From Paramacrobiotus metropolitanus (lineage: Eukaryota > Tardigrada > Eutardigrada > Parachela > Macrobiotidae), in the NCBI RefSeq assembly GCF_019649055.1, contig NW_026570272.1, positions 496,001-560,000 on the forward strand: DNA of 64,000 nt. Reading direction: 5' to 3'. Each line of letters starts with the position of its first letter. Within the stretch, counting starts at the first letter, position 1. A program made the position numbers and the translations under genes. The notes beneath the pieces are model-generated. The model had not been told where the DNA came from, did not search any database, and worked only from the letters and a program-made list of their open reading frames with translations. Positions 27,250 to 39,101 of the stretch are shown piece by piece.

Positions 27250-27575
27250 TGTCAGATATGACACAGAAGCAGATGGAAAATGGGGCAAATATCGCCTTTA
27301 TTGGTAACAATAAAGCAACCACAAACAAACACAGAAAACCAATGCGGTATCACTGTGGAAAAAAGTAGCTGTGAGCGCGCAAGTCAGTATCGTGATTAAT
27401 GATGCAGCGTGCTGCAGGTATGCAACAGCTGATGCCGTAAAGCATAGAATCGCTCGTAGGCGCTGGGCTACGCCCCCAAGAGTGCATAAATGCGCTGATT
27501 GGTCAGCGTAGACAAAGTATACGCTGAGTGAGCAGCGTAATAGCGCAACACGAATGGAGTAGCCATGTGCGGGCG
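27250..27575 (-). repeat. 5' LTR of the giant retrotransposon
   Basis: Partner of 3111-3434. Its inner end at 27250 is fixed by the adjoining primer-binding site. The outer end is uncertain (27565 for a TG...CA unit; sequence shared with the left copy reaches 27575). The bases gggcg at 27571-27575 match gggcg at 3105-3109 and may be the target-site duplication. It carries AATAAA on the minus strand at 27297-27302 and should hold the element's promoter. Confidence 0.75.
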
Positions 27576-28321
27576 AATGGACCAATCGAGTGTTTCTCTA
27601 TATCTAAAATTCTTATAAATTGTGTGTTAACAAGGCCACCTCGCGCTGTATAATACCGTAACGCAACGGTAGATTTATTGCACATATAGAACGAAATTCT
27701 TGATATGGTATGATATGCTGACTAACGATCTTGTTAGCAGATATACTGACAAGATCTCCATCTTCCTGTGGTACGAGGACAGTAGCGCTGCAAGCTGCAG
27801 ATTAGTCGGATGTTCATTGTACCCTAATCGTGAATGGTATGTTCACAGCACCCAATTGTCCTCGTATCAAACAAAAATTAAGAAATTGAAACGGGCACCA
27901 CTGTAGCATCCGGCATAACTTGCGACCATCATATCTGTGATTATTTCGGATGCCAAGGCGGTGGTTGTGTCATGACCATCATCTAGAAATGGGTGGTTTA
28001 TAGAAACATTCCTTGTTGCTTATGCAAATCCGTTTTTGTACTCGTGGTAGTTGAATGCCGCTACGCTATTTTAATGTAAGGAGTAAATTACTAGCACAGA
28101 ATTTTTATTTAGATGGTGGTAATCAATTCTAATCTGGGTTTACTATTCTTAAATCACAGCCCTACAGTTTAATCAGTTCTCATGACAAGTATTTCGTTGA
28201 GTAGCTAACTCACCGGCAACGGACTGAAAAATCCAGTCAGATTGGAATAGCGTCATACCTTTTTGTTCCCTTTTTACACTGAAACCGTCCAACTGTTAAC
28301 GCCTGCAAATTGGCTTCCCTT

Positions 28322-28344
28322 CATCCATAATGGCATTATGGATG
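28322..28344. repeat. Palindrome, 10-bp arms
   Basis: CATCCATAAT and ATTATGGATG are perfect inverted copies around GGC, at the edge of a TGGAAT-rich block. Confidence 0.7.
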
Positions 28345-29419
28345 GCATTCCAAGGGAAAGGTCCCTTTGGAACGGATTTTGATTGGAACGCGGATTCCAA
28401 AATTTGGAATTCAAGATACAATATTCCATGGATTCCTTGGAATGCGTTCCAATCCGCGAAATTGCAATAAATTAGTGGAATTACTATAATTAAATTAGTG
28501 GAATTACCATAATTAAGCATTATAATTAATTGCAGATGTTGAATTTCTCATTTTTCAACCAACCCCTTTAGTTTCAGTAGCTTTCTACCTTTTTAGTTGA
28601 ACTCCGAGGCTCGAAATCTGCAGATGTATCATAACATATAGCGTATGCCATAAGCTTCAGATTACTCTCACAGTATGATACTGCAAAATTTTTTTTAGAT
28701 CTACATTACTTTTAAATTATTACTCTTGCATCATAATCATATTACAGCATGAACCATAGCATAATATATGCAAATATTATCATTGCCTAATAGTAGGAAG
28801 AAATGGTTATTACCGTAATAACTGTTTTTAAAACTAACAGGGTGGTCCATTTTTAACTTTAAGTGCGGTACTTGTAATAGTTTTCAGATTGTTTAGCGAT
28901 TTAAAGCGGACTTTCGAATCTTAACACTTTTTTTACAAATTATAGATTGCCGCTGCTTCTTATTTGTTAGTCCCTGCTTTAAAATAACGTAACGACTAGC
29001 TATCATATGGGTTAGCGTTTAATCTTTATGTATGTCAGTATGAAGGTTTTTGCGCGGCCTGAGCAGTGAGTAATATAATTAATTAAAAATTCAAGTTATA
29101 AAGGTCACCTGACATTCACGCTAAACTTTCAAAAATTTCATAACGTAAAAGGTGAGCCACTAAGCTGTGTAAGAAACGGAGCTTAAGAGCCCAGAGCCAG
29201 GTTATGCAAGGCTTATTAATTTTTGTAGTTTTCTACGCGAATTCGCTAAAATTAATGGAGAAAAGCTTTTAAAAGGCTTATTTTTGCTAATTCCAACAAG
29301 GAAAACAATTTCAAAATTCCACGTGGATTCCGCAAAATCCGCATTCCGTTCCAACGGTCTTTTGGAATATGCGGATTCCGTGGAATCAAATTCCACGTGG
29401 AATTGGACTGGAATGCCCA

Positions 29420-29460
29420 CTGCTATTATTCCACATTATGATAATGCGGAATAATAGCAG
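29420..29460. repeat. Palindrome, 13-bp arms
   Basis: CTGCTATTATTCC at 29420-29432 is the perfect inverse of 29448-29460, with an inner CATTAT/ATAATG pair. It probably forms the end of the adjacent TGGAAT-rich repeat. Confidence 0.75.
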
Positions 29461-30224
29461 TTGTGTTTAAGGACAGCGTGCCGATACATGGTAGCAAATT
29501 TGAGTTCTTGCACGGGAACGTTTCGTTTTCGCGCACTCATGAATATTCTCAGGAATAAAACATTCTGTAGCTAAAATGAAATAATGAAATGTATTGGCAA
29601 GAAATCGCAGATTTTGAAAAACTGCGAAATCCTTAGTTCGGTGTATTAACGATTATCGATAGACGTACAGTAGTACAGCAAAACCTAAAATCTTTTCGCT
29701 GCAAACAGACTTAGGGGTTTATTTCGGTCAAACCCATGAAAATGCGGTGCAGCACAACGATGGAACACTACAATTTGAAAACAAACACACAAACTTTAAG
29801 ATATTTTTATTCTTTCCGTCGAGTCGCCAGACCAGTTCAGTAGCAGAAGAAGAACGGGTTTTTACGGTCGTTCAAAATTCGGTTCGTTTTCATTGCCGCA
29901 TATTTCGCAGTGGGCCATCGCTCGAACATGCGTACGGTTCTCACTGTATTTGTAATCGTGAACACATCTGGTCGTAAATTGTACTTAATTTATTAAAAAA
30001 AGAGCACAAATTTAGCCACGTGTTTGGTCCTTTCGTCTGCCTGTGAATATAGTTAACACGATGGACGTCAGTATAAAATATCCGTATTTTATCTAAAACG
30101 AAACATCAGCAAATTCACTGGGAAATACAGTAAGACGCACTTTTTAGGAAACAGCATAAAGCACAAAGCCAAAATGCGAGCAGCGGCGCATTACAGCATC
30201 AGGTAAATGCTGCGCATTTTTTTC

Positions 30225-31540
30225 TCACGGACCCGGGCCCGTCAGCAGTTGCGCCGCGTTTGATTCTAACCGGGTTAACTTTCTAATTTCTTGGATGTCA
30301 GCGTAGGAATACTCCCGTCCCGATGGAGATGTGTGGCCGGGTACTTTCTCATAGCGCCGCTCGATTACTGCACATTTGGTATGCCTTGCGTGGTGGCGCA
30401 GCGCGTTGACCAAGAGCAGTAATGCCAGCGTTAACAGCAGCACGCCGGAGGTGACAACCATGGCTATGAGGGAATTTTTCAATCCATCGAGCAGACGTAT
30501 CTCGTCAGTCGTGAGCGTCGTGGCCGAGGGATCATTTCGTGGATTACTGATGTTGATTCCCATGATGACATTGCGGGTTTTCAAAATGCCTAACATTACG
30601 GTCTGTCCGAGATTGACCAGAATGATAATAATGCCGAAAATCTTTAGCCGAAAGCGGGATTTGGGCTTTAGATGTTCTCCGGCTACCAGGAAAGCGGTCG
30701 AACCGGCTAACAGCGACACGATGTACGTGGCGACGGCAAAGCGCATGTGGAAACTAACATCACAATACGGCCAATCACATCCTGAAATCAAGTACAATAA
30801 TCACAACGTCATTCGTCCAAATACTAGTTAAAAAAATACCGACACCGGATTATTTGCAATTATTCTTAAATATGACAAGGTATAACTGTCCTACTTCGAT
30901 GTTATATTTCGCACACAAAAAGCCTTTGAAGTTTCGTCACTTCGTACTGATTTTGCTCACAAGACACTTGAATGCATTGCCAGCACATCCAAGAAGCTGA
31001 CAAAATTTAAAATCTGCAGTCTTTTACATGTATTTTTGGCCGTATGAGAATTTTGTTGCTGTGCTTTACGCTCACTGTTCAATATTTTTAAAGGTTATTA
31101 TCTCTGTTTCGTACTCTCACCTGAAATCGACTCGAAATCTTTCTGATCGGCTAAGTACAGCGAAACTGGAAAGCAACAGAGACCCATGCATAAAGAAGCC
31201 TAAACAAAATTATTTGTATTTTCATCCGACACTTTGTGCCTTGCAGTCGCCGTAAATATGTACATAAAACCGCCTAAATTAGTAAATCTGAACGGTGCTT
31301 ACCGCACATTTGAATGGCAAACATGATGAATACCAAGAGCACTTCAGTGAGACCCAATAAGGCAATAAGCCGTCGCCAGCGAATTTCTGGGGCATATTTA
31401 CGGAAATCTTCCCAACCGTGCTGAAGCTGCGGATACCATTCTACCGTCACCTCTCGCAGATTTGCGGCATTTTCCGCTGCTCCGTTCTGGGACACCGACA
31501 GCGGCTGCGATCTCGCGTATGATGAGCAAGCCTTTTTCAT
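30225..31540 (-). CDS. Tetraspan membrane protein, two exons, function unknown
   Basis: My model joins exon 31303-31540 and exon 30225-30781 on the minus strand. A GTAAGC donor follows ATGTGCG and a TTTCAG acceptor precedes GATGTGATTGG, and the phases agree. The total is 795 bp, or 264 residues. One hydrophobic span lies in exon 1 (LIALLGLTEVLLVFIMFAI). Three more lie in exon 2 (around YIVSLLAGSTAFLVAG, FGIIIILVNLGQTVMLGIL and SLIAMVVTSGVLLLTLALLL), giving four. The loop between spans three and four carries a possible N-glycosylation neighbourhood. Both ends appear cytoplasmic, and the C-tail is charged (RRYEKVPGH, YSYADIQEIRKL). The layout recalls small four-span families, but no signature motif is seen, so no family is claimed. 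Confidence 0.75.
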
Positions 31541-32462
31541 TGCTGTCTGTCTGAATTGTAAGGCTCTTCATAAAATTAAATTATGAGCCAGCAAAACAAA
31601 TAATTTTCATGTTGTTGAGACAAGAAAACTATCGTTCCGCTTTCACAGCAGAACTTGCAGTGTAGCTGCGGGTGATTTGCAACAGTCAGATGGTGTTTAC
31701 TGCTTAAAGGGATAATCCGCGGCAACATTACCTAGCTGAATGGCGGTGATTTAATTACCGTGCTTTTGCACTCTGAGTCAGTGAATGCACGCATTATAAT
31801 GATAATTACAGTCTGGCGGCAAAACTGCTTAATAATGTGAGATTGTCTTAAGCGTTTGCCGACTCAACATAAACATTACCGTTCAACATGTGTCGCAATG
31901 TGCCACTTGTACTGTCGTTGTACTCGTATTATATCAACAGCATCGTAAATTTTTCTAATGGATGATAATTATGTACTCAGCAACGAGTTGCATGGTTCTT
32001 TCTCACAATCGGCCGCCCAAGTAGTTTATTTTGTACTAGTCATTCTGTGTAAATTGTTAGAAAGGAAAACAGGCAAATCAGACAATGCCGAAGCCTTCGA
32101 GAGCGCTACGTAATGTAATTAAGGTGACACAGAAAAACTCAAGCCCAGTGCTGTTGCGTTAATGAACTCGGTTACAGGTGGGCGCCCAGATTATCCATCT
32201 TGTGCCATTAAACATTTCCCGAAATTCCAAGGTTTCTGCAAAATTTCTCAGGCTGTTTCATGGTGCAGAATCTGATTCTCTCGGTCACCCGAGGCGCTAA
32301 ACCAGCCTGGATGGTGTTTCATCTTGTGGAACATATGTCGCAACGCGCTAAGATAGGCGCTGCTCATTGCCAGTAATACAAACTGTAAAGGTCACGAGAT
32401 ACAGAATAATCTGCAGCAATTCATGTATTATTAATTAATGTGTTAGAAAATGGGAAATAAGA
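31541..32462. other. Intergenic; no gene seen
   Basis: Contains the presumed promoter of the tetraspan gene and the 3' side of the receptor pseudogene. No coding frame or clear repeat stands out. Confidence 0.5.
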
Positions 32463-33365
32463 AGAAATTACCGGATTGGTCGTGTAACCCAGCACCTGTA
32501 TGTGGCCGAAGATAACCGGCGCCAACGGCTGCATGACAATATCCGGCTGCACCGTCATGCAACGGGATAAACCAGATAACAGAAAAGATTGTAAACGAAC
32601 ACGACGCACACCATGTTCGCCTTAATTAACCGCCGCTTTTGTACGTGATTGTCACCACCCGCGTTATCACGCTCCTGATCAACGGCAAACGTTCGTCGCC
32701 GCTGATAATTGCTATGCATGGTCTTGGTGTAAATAACACCGTACAGGAACGCCGCACTGGCCAATGGTAAATAGTATCCGACGACTAAAATCGGAAATCC
32801 GTTAGCGTCTTTTGGGACAATGCTGCATATTCCAACTGGCAGCGCTGCATACATCACGCCCACTTCGAAACAGCCCAAAAGGGCAAAAATTACCGCACCT
32901 ATCCAAATCAAAAATACCACCAAATTCTCCAGTTTTGTGTGGCAAAAGCGACGATACGCGAAGGGATGACAGATCGCCACAAACCGGTTAACAGCAATGT
33001 ATGTCTATGTCCAGTGACTAGTTAGACGACAACTAATCAGGAAGAACATAACGATACGACAGTATTTCGGGGGGTTGAGCTGCCAGTGCGCCACAAAACG
33101 GCCATAACTGATTATATAAGTCAGTGGGTAAATTAAGCACAGCAGCATGTGCGCGATCAAACAGTGTCCAATTAATTACCCCGCAGCCGCGTCTCAGCCG
33201 AGCGTTGCTCATAATGAGACACACGATGAAGAGGTTGAAAGCAGCGCCACCGTAACACTGGGTGAAAAACACGGCCATCTCATCCACGATTATCCATGCA
33301 GGAATATTGAACCGGTAAGTAGCGTTGCTACCGGGAGAAAGCGTGTGGTTAATGGAACAGTTCAT
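32463..33365 (-). pseudogene. Rhodopsin-like GPCR pseudogene
   Basis: The frame starts at an ATG at 33363-33365 with N-glycosylation sites (NCSINHT, NAT) and a clear TM1 (AAFNLFIVCLIM). It then loses frame by one base in TM2 near 33165; TM2 continues in the next frame as LLCLIYPLTYIISYGRFV. In TM3 a TAG (about 33010) replaces a residue 18 positions after the TM3 cysteine. The cysteine-to-arginine distance to NRFVAICHP is still exactly 25, so the stop is a substitution, not an intron. TM4-TM6 read normally. A second one-base shift precedes TM7 (IFGHIQVLGYTTNPVI). Three independent lesions make this a recent pseudogene. It is more AT-rich than the receptors at the left end and belongs to a different subfamily. 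Confidence 0.8.
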
Positions 33366-34651
33366 TTTAAGCGTTGTCCCAAGAAGAAGAAAGAAAAAAA
33401 TTTTAAAAATACTGCTCCAAAAAATAAAGGCTTTCAAATGCTTTTTGTGAGGAAACACGAGGTATGAACGTCTTATTGCTAACCTTATGACGCCAACGGT
33501 AAATCCCGTTACTGGAATTCACTGCTGTTTGCAAGCCTAATCTACCAAATGGTTCATATGCTGAAGGGTATACCACTTTGGCTGATATACGAGATATATC
33601 ACAATGTTTGACGCCCGTGATTGTTGTCCGCCTGCGCACACTGCTGCTTAACCACTTAGCGCTTCCTTTCAGCTGCGTCACTCGGGAAAACGTATTAACT
33701 CTTATGATCATGCTTTTGCTTGTAATTTATTTCCACATAATGGCACTTCTGAATTGCTGTTATATCCTGTTTGCCAGTATTCATTTCGCATTCGTACCCG
33801 CGGTCTCCAGGGAAAAGCCGGTTGAAGTAGTGATAAAACACTAAATTTTTACGAGCTGGTGCTCATATTTTTCTGGGGATATTAATAACTTTATACACGC
33901 GACCGGCATTTTCCTGTAAAAACTATTCCTGGTATCCTTTACAACGCTGATTCTCCTGGCAAAAATATTGGTATTCCCGGTATGTTGCCGGCTGTGCAAG
34001 GCCACGCCTGGATTATAATGTTGTTGTTGGCTCTGGCTTTTTAAAATACGCTGATTTATGCGCGTGATTAACCGAAAGTTAGTAAACCGTGGATCAGCTT
34101 TCTAAATGTAAAGCCAAAGCAAACAACTCCAAATAACCCCCTTCTACCCGGAGAATGACGTTAATGTAAATGGAAACTACAGACTGTACCCATTCGGCCT
34201 TTGGTGCAGTGTTTTGTTTTCGGACCGCTAGTCCAGCTGGCTGCAGTTACAAAGAAAACGAAAGTTGGCGGAAAATATGTTCACGTGTACTCAGATGGCC
34301 AGCACTCGCTGCTGCAGATCGCAAATGAACTGCGGTATCTGCACCAATAACACAAAAGCAGTTGCATTTCCCCTTCAACTGAGGATCATAAACAAATTCC
34401 CTAAGGAAGACGCATCACAAATTAATATATTTGTGCTTACGCTTCATGCGAAGTGTTTCAGCAGATCCAACTTCATCCAAGCATATATAACTGAAACCCG
34501 ATAAGCATACCCGCGATAACTTTATTTATTATTTTTTGTCTTATATGGTACGTGCATGCCACTGCATGATGCGTTTTGGGTAGAGTATTCAGTTACCACA
34601 CATTATTCAATTATTTTATGCATTCATAATATACCGTGTTGGGCGCATACA
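33366..34651. other. Intergenic; no gene seen
   Basis: No supported gene. Short open frames on both strands have no recognisable features. Confidence 0.5.
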
Positions 34652-34810
34652 CATGTAGCCGAAATGAAGGTGGACGAGTGGACGTTTAGTAATAGTAAAA
34701 CTGTATCCACCTTTGTGCTGAAGGTGGGCAGAAAGGCGGACCAGTCATACACCAGCTTGCCGAAGGTTAACCACATTTCTGCCGGAGTTCATCTGTTATT
34801 CTGCCGGTGT
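34652..34810 (+). repeat. Interspersed repeat, copy 1
   Basis: Matches 42805-42968 in the same orientation with scattered differences. Shared words include GGTGGGCAGAAAGG, GAGCTTGCC/CAGCTTGCC and CCACATTTCTG. It marks the left end of the tandem duplication that contains the astacin-LRR genes; it may also be a dispersed repeat. Confidence 0.7.
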
Positions 34811-35590
34811 TAATCTTCTTTTTTCTTAAAGGTTATCCGCTTATCTACCAAACGTTTTCCACTTTTATATGCCGGATGGAAGCCGTAGACAGGAAAGAAA
34901 TGTTTTTGGGGACTGCATCCACGGAGGACAGTGAAATGCAGCGGCATATCGAACTTTTTCAAACCCTCAAAGACGGCGAGAGTGGTACGGAAAAAATGGC
35001 GTACGTGCAACTACTCAATAGCGAATTTTAGATTTCACAAAACAAGTTCCGTCCAGTTCCACTTTCGGGTAGAAGTTGGAGTTACGGGTTGATTTACGTC
35101 CGTTCGCGACGTAAGGCGCCGTAAGCCAACGTCGTCGGCTGACGCGTAAAAACTGTCGGCCTTACGTGGATCTGTGCAACGGCTCAGCCATATGACTGAG
35201 CGAGAAGTCAGCGTATGCTGTCTGTGGATCTTTTTTGTGTGCTCTAACCGCCTCCCCGCGAGAAGGTTGGTTACGCCCTCGGCACTCTCGATTCGATTTA
35301 TTTTTCCAGCTGTACGTCACTGCTAGTGGGCATCCGTACAAGCATTTTAAACGCCGTTTAGTCTGCTAACGTACTGTTTATCTGACGCGGTAGTTTCTAG
35401 TGAACGGAGCCTAAGCCATGTGAAATCTCAAATTCCCTAATTACCATTAATACATACACTCATAAAACCTCACAGCGACACGTCACCAGCCATTTAGATG
35501 TTTGAGTGTGCGAAAAAATATTATACACAAAGCTATCGTACACTACTTTTTCAGAGTATTGCCTAGTACGTTTGTACAAATAAATAATTT

Positions 35591-36101
35591 GTAATTGACC
35601 TCCACCATTGCATTTGGGTAAGCGTTACGCGTCGGGTAACGGGAAAACGCGTAAAAAATGTGACGTAACAGCGCGTAACCAAGCAAACATTCTGATTCGC
35701 AGTCACAAAAATCTGGGATGGGTTTTAAGCTTGCTTGTCCGCGTAAGCGTTGCGCTTCGACGTCGAAGCGCAACCATTACCCAAACTACGAGTAACTCGT
35801 AACTCTCCTGCACAGATTAACAAAATTTGTGTGTGTTTGGACCAAAAGTAAATCCAACGACCCAGAGTCACAATCCAAAACTCATAATTAACTTTTTTGA
35901 CGTAATACTACATTTACCACATTACAGCATTAAAAATGAGTTTTTCAGTTCCACTACGGTGTTCAATTTCTTTCTTCGCACGGAAGCGTACTCGACCCAC
36001 GATTGGACGATTGTTTTTCTGCTGAGTCATGGCTAATTTTTTACGCGGTTCTCCATTACCCGTCGTGCAACAGTTACCCAAATGTAATTGACCTCCACCA
36101 T
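35591..36101. mobile_element. Inverted-repeat element flanked by 18-bp direct repeats
   Basis: Left arm from about 35611 (CATTTGGGTAAGCGTTACGC) and right arm ending at about 36083 are imperfect inverted copies over roughly 55 bp. Immediately outside both arms stands GTAATTGACCTCCACCAT (35591-35608 and 36084-36101). The gene copy at 43081-45600 lacks this whole block between its repeat and gene, consistent with an insertion. It has no coding capacity. Confidence 0.65.
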
Positions 36102-36340
36102 AATATACAGATTAATACGTCTGCCCGGTTTTATTGCCCTAGCTTGCCTGTGAATGCCCATGATATTGCACATTGTCATATCAGGAAATACTTGACATAT
36201 TTTTGTGATCTGAAGAAACCCTCGTGGGTATTAATTGTGTGTTAAGACTGACTAAAAAAACAATGACATAAAAATTATTCGGCTGATTCCTATGAATTAA
36301 CCAGCGAGGAAATAAAATTGATGTCAGCTTTGATATTCAA

Positions 36341-38962
36341 TTAAAACGCGGCTGATGTAGTACCAGTTAGTTCGCTTGAGGAAGTGTAATTTATTGGTAC
36401 CACGGTTTCTTCACGAATTGGCTCGCTCATAGATGTAAAGCTCTCTACGGTATCCCCAGGAGCTGGTTCACTGGTCGCAGAAACGGTGACGAATGCAGTG
36501 GTTTTTGAAGTCAGTGGCGATTTCGTAACCGTGGTAATTTTTGTCTTAGAGGCTGCGTTGGTCTCGTGTGCCATTGACGCATCGCAAGGTGGCTCGTTGG
36601 TTGAATAATCGATCTGTGTATAGTAATTGATCCACTCCGTGCCGAAAGGAAACGGATCGGCGCGACAGTTCACTGGATGATACAGATCCTCCTTGTCGAA
36701 TCCAGAGTTTTCGAGGAGTTCTGTAGTGAAACGTCCATCGAACGAATACACATCGCCGACTTCAGTCCGAATTCGCAGCTTTTTATTGGCTCGCCACCAC
36801 GAACGATACCAAGCAAACTCGCAGCTGCAGTGCAGATTGCGCAAGAAGCTTCGGAATGACTGGTCGAAATTGTAGTATTTCTGGTCTTCAAAAAGCGCTT
36901 CCAGTGACAATATTTGCAGGTTTGGCAAATCGGTAAAGGTGCCGTGCTGCATGGTTTTGATTGTAGTGTTGTAAAAAACAACTATACGCAGCCGCTTCGA
37001 GGCGGCAAAATCCTTCTTTTCAATGACCAAATTGCGAGCGTCGTATAACTGAAAGTCCAGCATGCTGGTAAAATTAAGATCGATCAACCTAGAGGTTACG
37101 CGCTCTGTTGTACAGTTGCGTAGCTGGAGCTTGACGACTTGGCGTTGTATTGGCGCGAAAGAATACTTGGCAATGAGTTGCTCTTCCACATCCATGGAAA
37201 CCACTCGCAACGGTGGTTCTGCCATATCCACCGCCATTCGGGCCAGTATGGTGAGCGATGCGTTTGACCGGCAGACAATCCGGAAATCAGTTCGCGAAGT
37301 GCAGTTGTCCGTTGTTGTGATATCAGATTTGCAGTAGCGATTGAACTGTGCACCACACTCCTCATCTGTCATTTCTTGCAGGGAAAACTTGGGAAAATTG
37401 TCGTCGGCCTCGATTTGCTTACTGCCCCTGGTGACGTTTATCGGACAGTTATAGGCAATCATAATTTTGGCGACGTCGGTTGGACTAAGGGTTTTCCTGC
37501 GTCCTATACGTTTTGTAAGGCCAGTTTTCGGCACCATGGCAGGATTTCGGCTTAGTGAATACGCCCACGTGTAATAATGCTGAATGGACTGGTAGTCATA
37601 TTTGGTTCCAAACGTGTACATGGACGGATTGATCCGATAAACCGAGTAATAATAGTCGCCGGCAATGCTGTCATTGCGCACTTCAACGTACTGGTCGCGA
37701 TCGGTGCGCTTGTGTTCGTAATCAAAGCCCAGCGATCGCATGAGAGCCTTCATGATTTCACCTTGATCGAAGCAACCGCTTGAATACGAATACGATGGAC
37801 TTTGCAGGTAGATATCCTGCAAGCCGCCGGTGCGTCCAAGATCCGCAGTGCATCTAAGGAGAACAACGCGAAGAAATAAGGTGTTGATAGTTTTTTTTTA
37901 AATATGATTGACCGATAACTTTGAAAAGGATCCTGACGTACTTGTCGTAGCTGCCTTGAATATACAGGTAATCAGTTTCGTATGTTCTAGGCTTGAACAA
38001 AATGCAGCCTTTCGTCATTCTCTCCATTGTGCGAAGAGCTTTCAAGACAGTTTGCTGTTCCGATTGATCTATGCAAATAAATGTACTTGTAATTTAGTAT
38101 AAATCATATCAGAATGCCGTAAATAAGTCTACAGTAAAATACCGTAAATAAGTCTACAGTATTTCAGTAACTGTGCTTTCTCTTATTCGCGCGCTGAAGC
38201 CAGTAAAGCCATGTAACATTAACATAATAGTACTGGTGTAACGGTGTTGACTTAAAGATATCGAATCCTTTTATGGATTCGTATAATATTAATACATATG
38301 TACTTGAATGTTAAACGAATCTGTAAACGAACGAATGATTATAAGAACATATCAGAAGCCGGTACGAGGCAATAAATAATTTCTGCATACTCACTAAGGT
38401 AATATGGGCTTAAGTAATAAGGGATCGCGGTAGGATTAGGCCAGAGCTTAGGTCCGGTTTTGGCAATGGCATTTATGTCCGAAAAGTTGAGTGGCTTGCT
38501 GAAAAGATCTGGAAAAATGGTTAGCGAAATCAATAAATGTTTGGTAAATCTTCGACGCAAAAAACAAACTTAACCGAAATCTGACAGTCTTCCTGGTCCT
38601 TAATTACCAACTAACAGCACGCATGCACTGAGTAATGGTGCTAGTTTGTTCAACCAGTAACCTACCCAGTAGCGCGCTAAAAATTTATTAAAGGTTTGCT
38701 ACAATGTTGTACGGTACGCCGGTATCTTGAAGTTGCGGGTTCATAGCATTAAGCCTGACAGCACATAATCAAAACAATTCGTTCTCTTTTATCAGATCAA
38801 AGTTGAACGCGCCCAGTGCACGCCCTGGAAATGTTTTCGGCCACGTTAACAACACTTACCTTCCGTTATCTCAACGTCTTGATCATCCGCAATCGCTGCT
38901 ACAGCATTGAGAAATGCTGCAGCAACGAGCAGATGAAACAAAAGGTGGTACTTTGTTCCCAT
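36341..38962 (-). CDS. Secreted astacin-like pseudoprotease fused to leucine-rich repeats
   Basis: Minus-strand exons: 38860-38962, 38395-38508, 37942-38068 and 36341-37853. The donors (GTAAGT, GTGAGT, GTACGT) and acceptors (TTTCCAG, TGCATAG, CTCCTTAG) have matching phases. The total is 1,857 bp, or 618 residues. Exon 1 encodes a signal peptide (LLFHLLVAAAFLNAVAA). The astacin fold runs from LWPNPTAIPYYLS (about 50) through CILFKPRTYETDYLYI, CTADLGRTGG (116-125) and GCFDQGEIMKALMRSLGFDYE (141-161) to a final Cys at 251. The zinc motif HExxHxxGxxHE is replaced (KALMRSLGFDYE), and the Met-turn SIMHY reads SIQHY, so no catalysis is expected. LRR-like sequence (about 330-450) follows, with a cysteine cap (CSCEFAWYRSWWR), then a Ser/Thr-rich tail. 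It is probably an extracellular binding or regulatory protein. Confidence 0.85.
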
Positions 38963-39093
38963 TGAAAGGTTTAGACCCAGTTCACCATAAAACGGTGACC
39001 GTAAAGATATAGATAGATAAACAGGCAGATAAATAAAGTACAGGTAGAAAAATCAAAATGCAAACCGTGCTCAGTAAAAAGCTTTTTCTAGTT

Positions 39094-39101
39094 CTTATAA
39101 A
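39094..39101 (-). promoter_or_regulatory. Putative TATA box of the astacin-LRR gene
   Basis: TTTATAAG on the minus strand lies about 135 bp before the start codon, within GGCGTATTTTATAA. That phrase is conserved at the same place before the duplicate copy (45804-45822), while the surrounding sequence has diverged. Confidence 0.5.

Larger units (their letters stand above)
3111..27575 (-). mobile_element. Giant Ty3/Gypsy-type LTR retrotransposon, about 24.5 kb
   Basis: About 320-bp direct repeats end the element (3111-3434 and 27250-27575), with a tRNA primer-binding site directly inside the right one. In minus-strand order it reads: 5' LTR, PBS, about 1.1-kb leader, gag, protease, RT-RNase H-integrase, then three further reading-frame blocks, and a repeat-rich 3' region of about 1.9 kb before the 3' LTR. 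Pol order RT-RNase H-integrase and a CCHC gag place it with Ty3/Gypsy elements. Typical animal members are 5-8 kb, so this one is exceptionally long because of about 10 kb of genes after pol. The interior is more GC-rich than the surrounding host DNA. The exact outer ends of the LTRs are uncertain. Several frame breaks indicate that this copy is probably not fully functional. Confidence 0.85.
27576..30224. other. Intergenic with hairpin-prone repeats; no gene seen
   Basis: AT-rich sequence with no convincing reading frame. Two blocks rich in TGGAAT/ATTCCA words (about 28345-28450 and 29318-29410) look like relics of one repeat. Each is next to a clean palindrome (28322-28344 and 29420-29460). 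Confidence 0.5.

Noticed and set aside
3111-27575. Envelope gene in the post-pol region
   Set aside because: None of the post-pol ORFs has a signal peptide, transmembrane anchor or fusion-peptide pattern.
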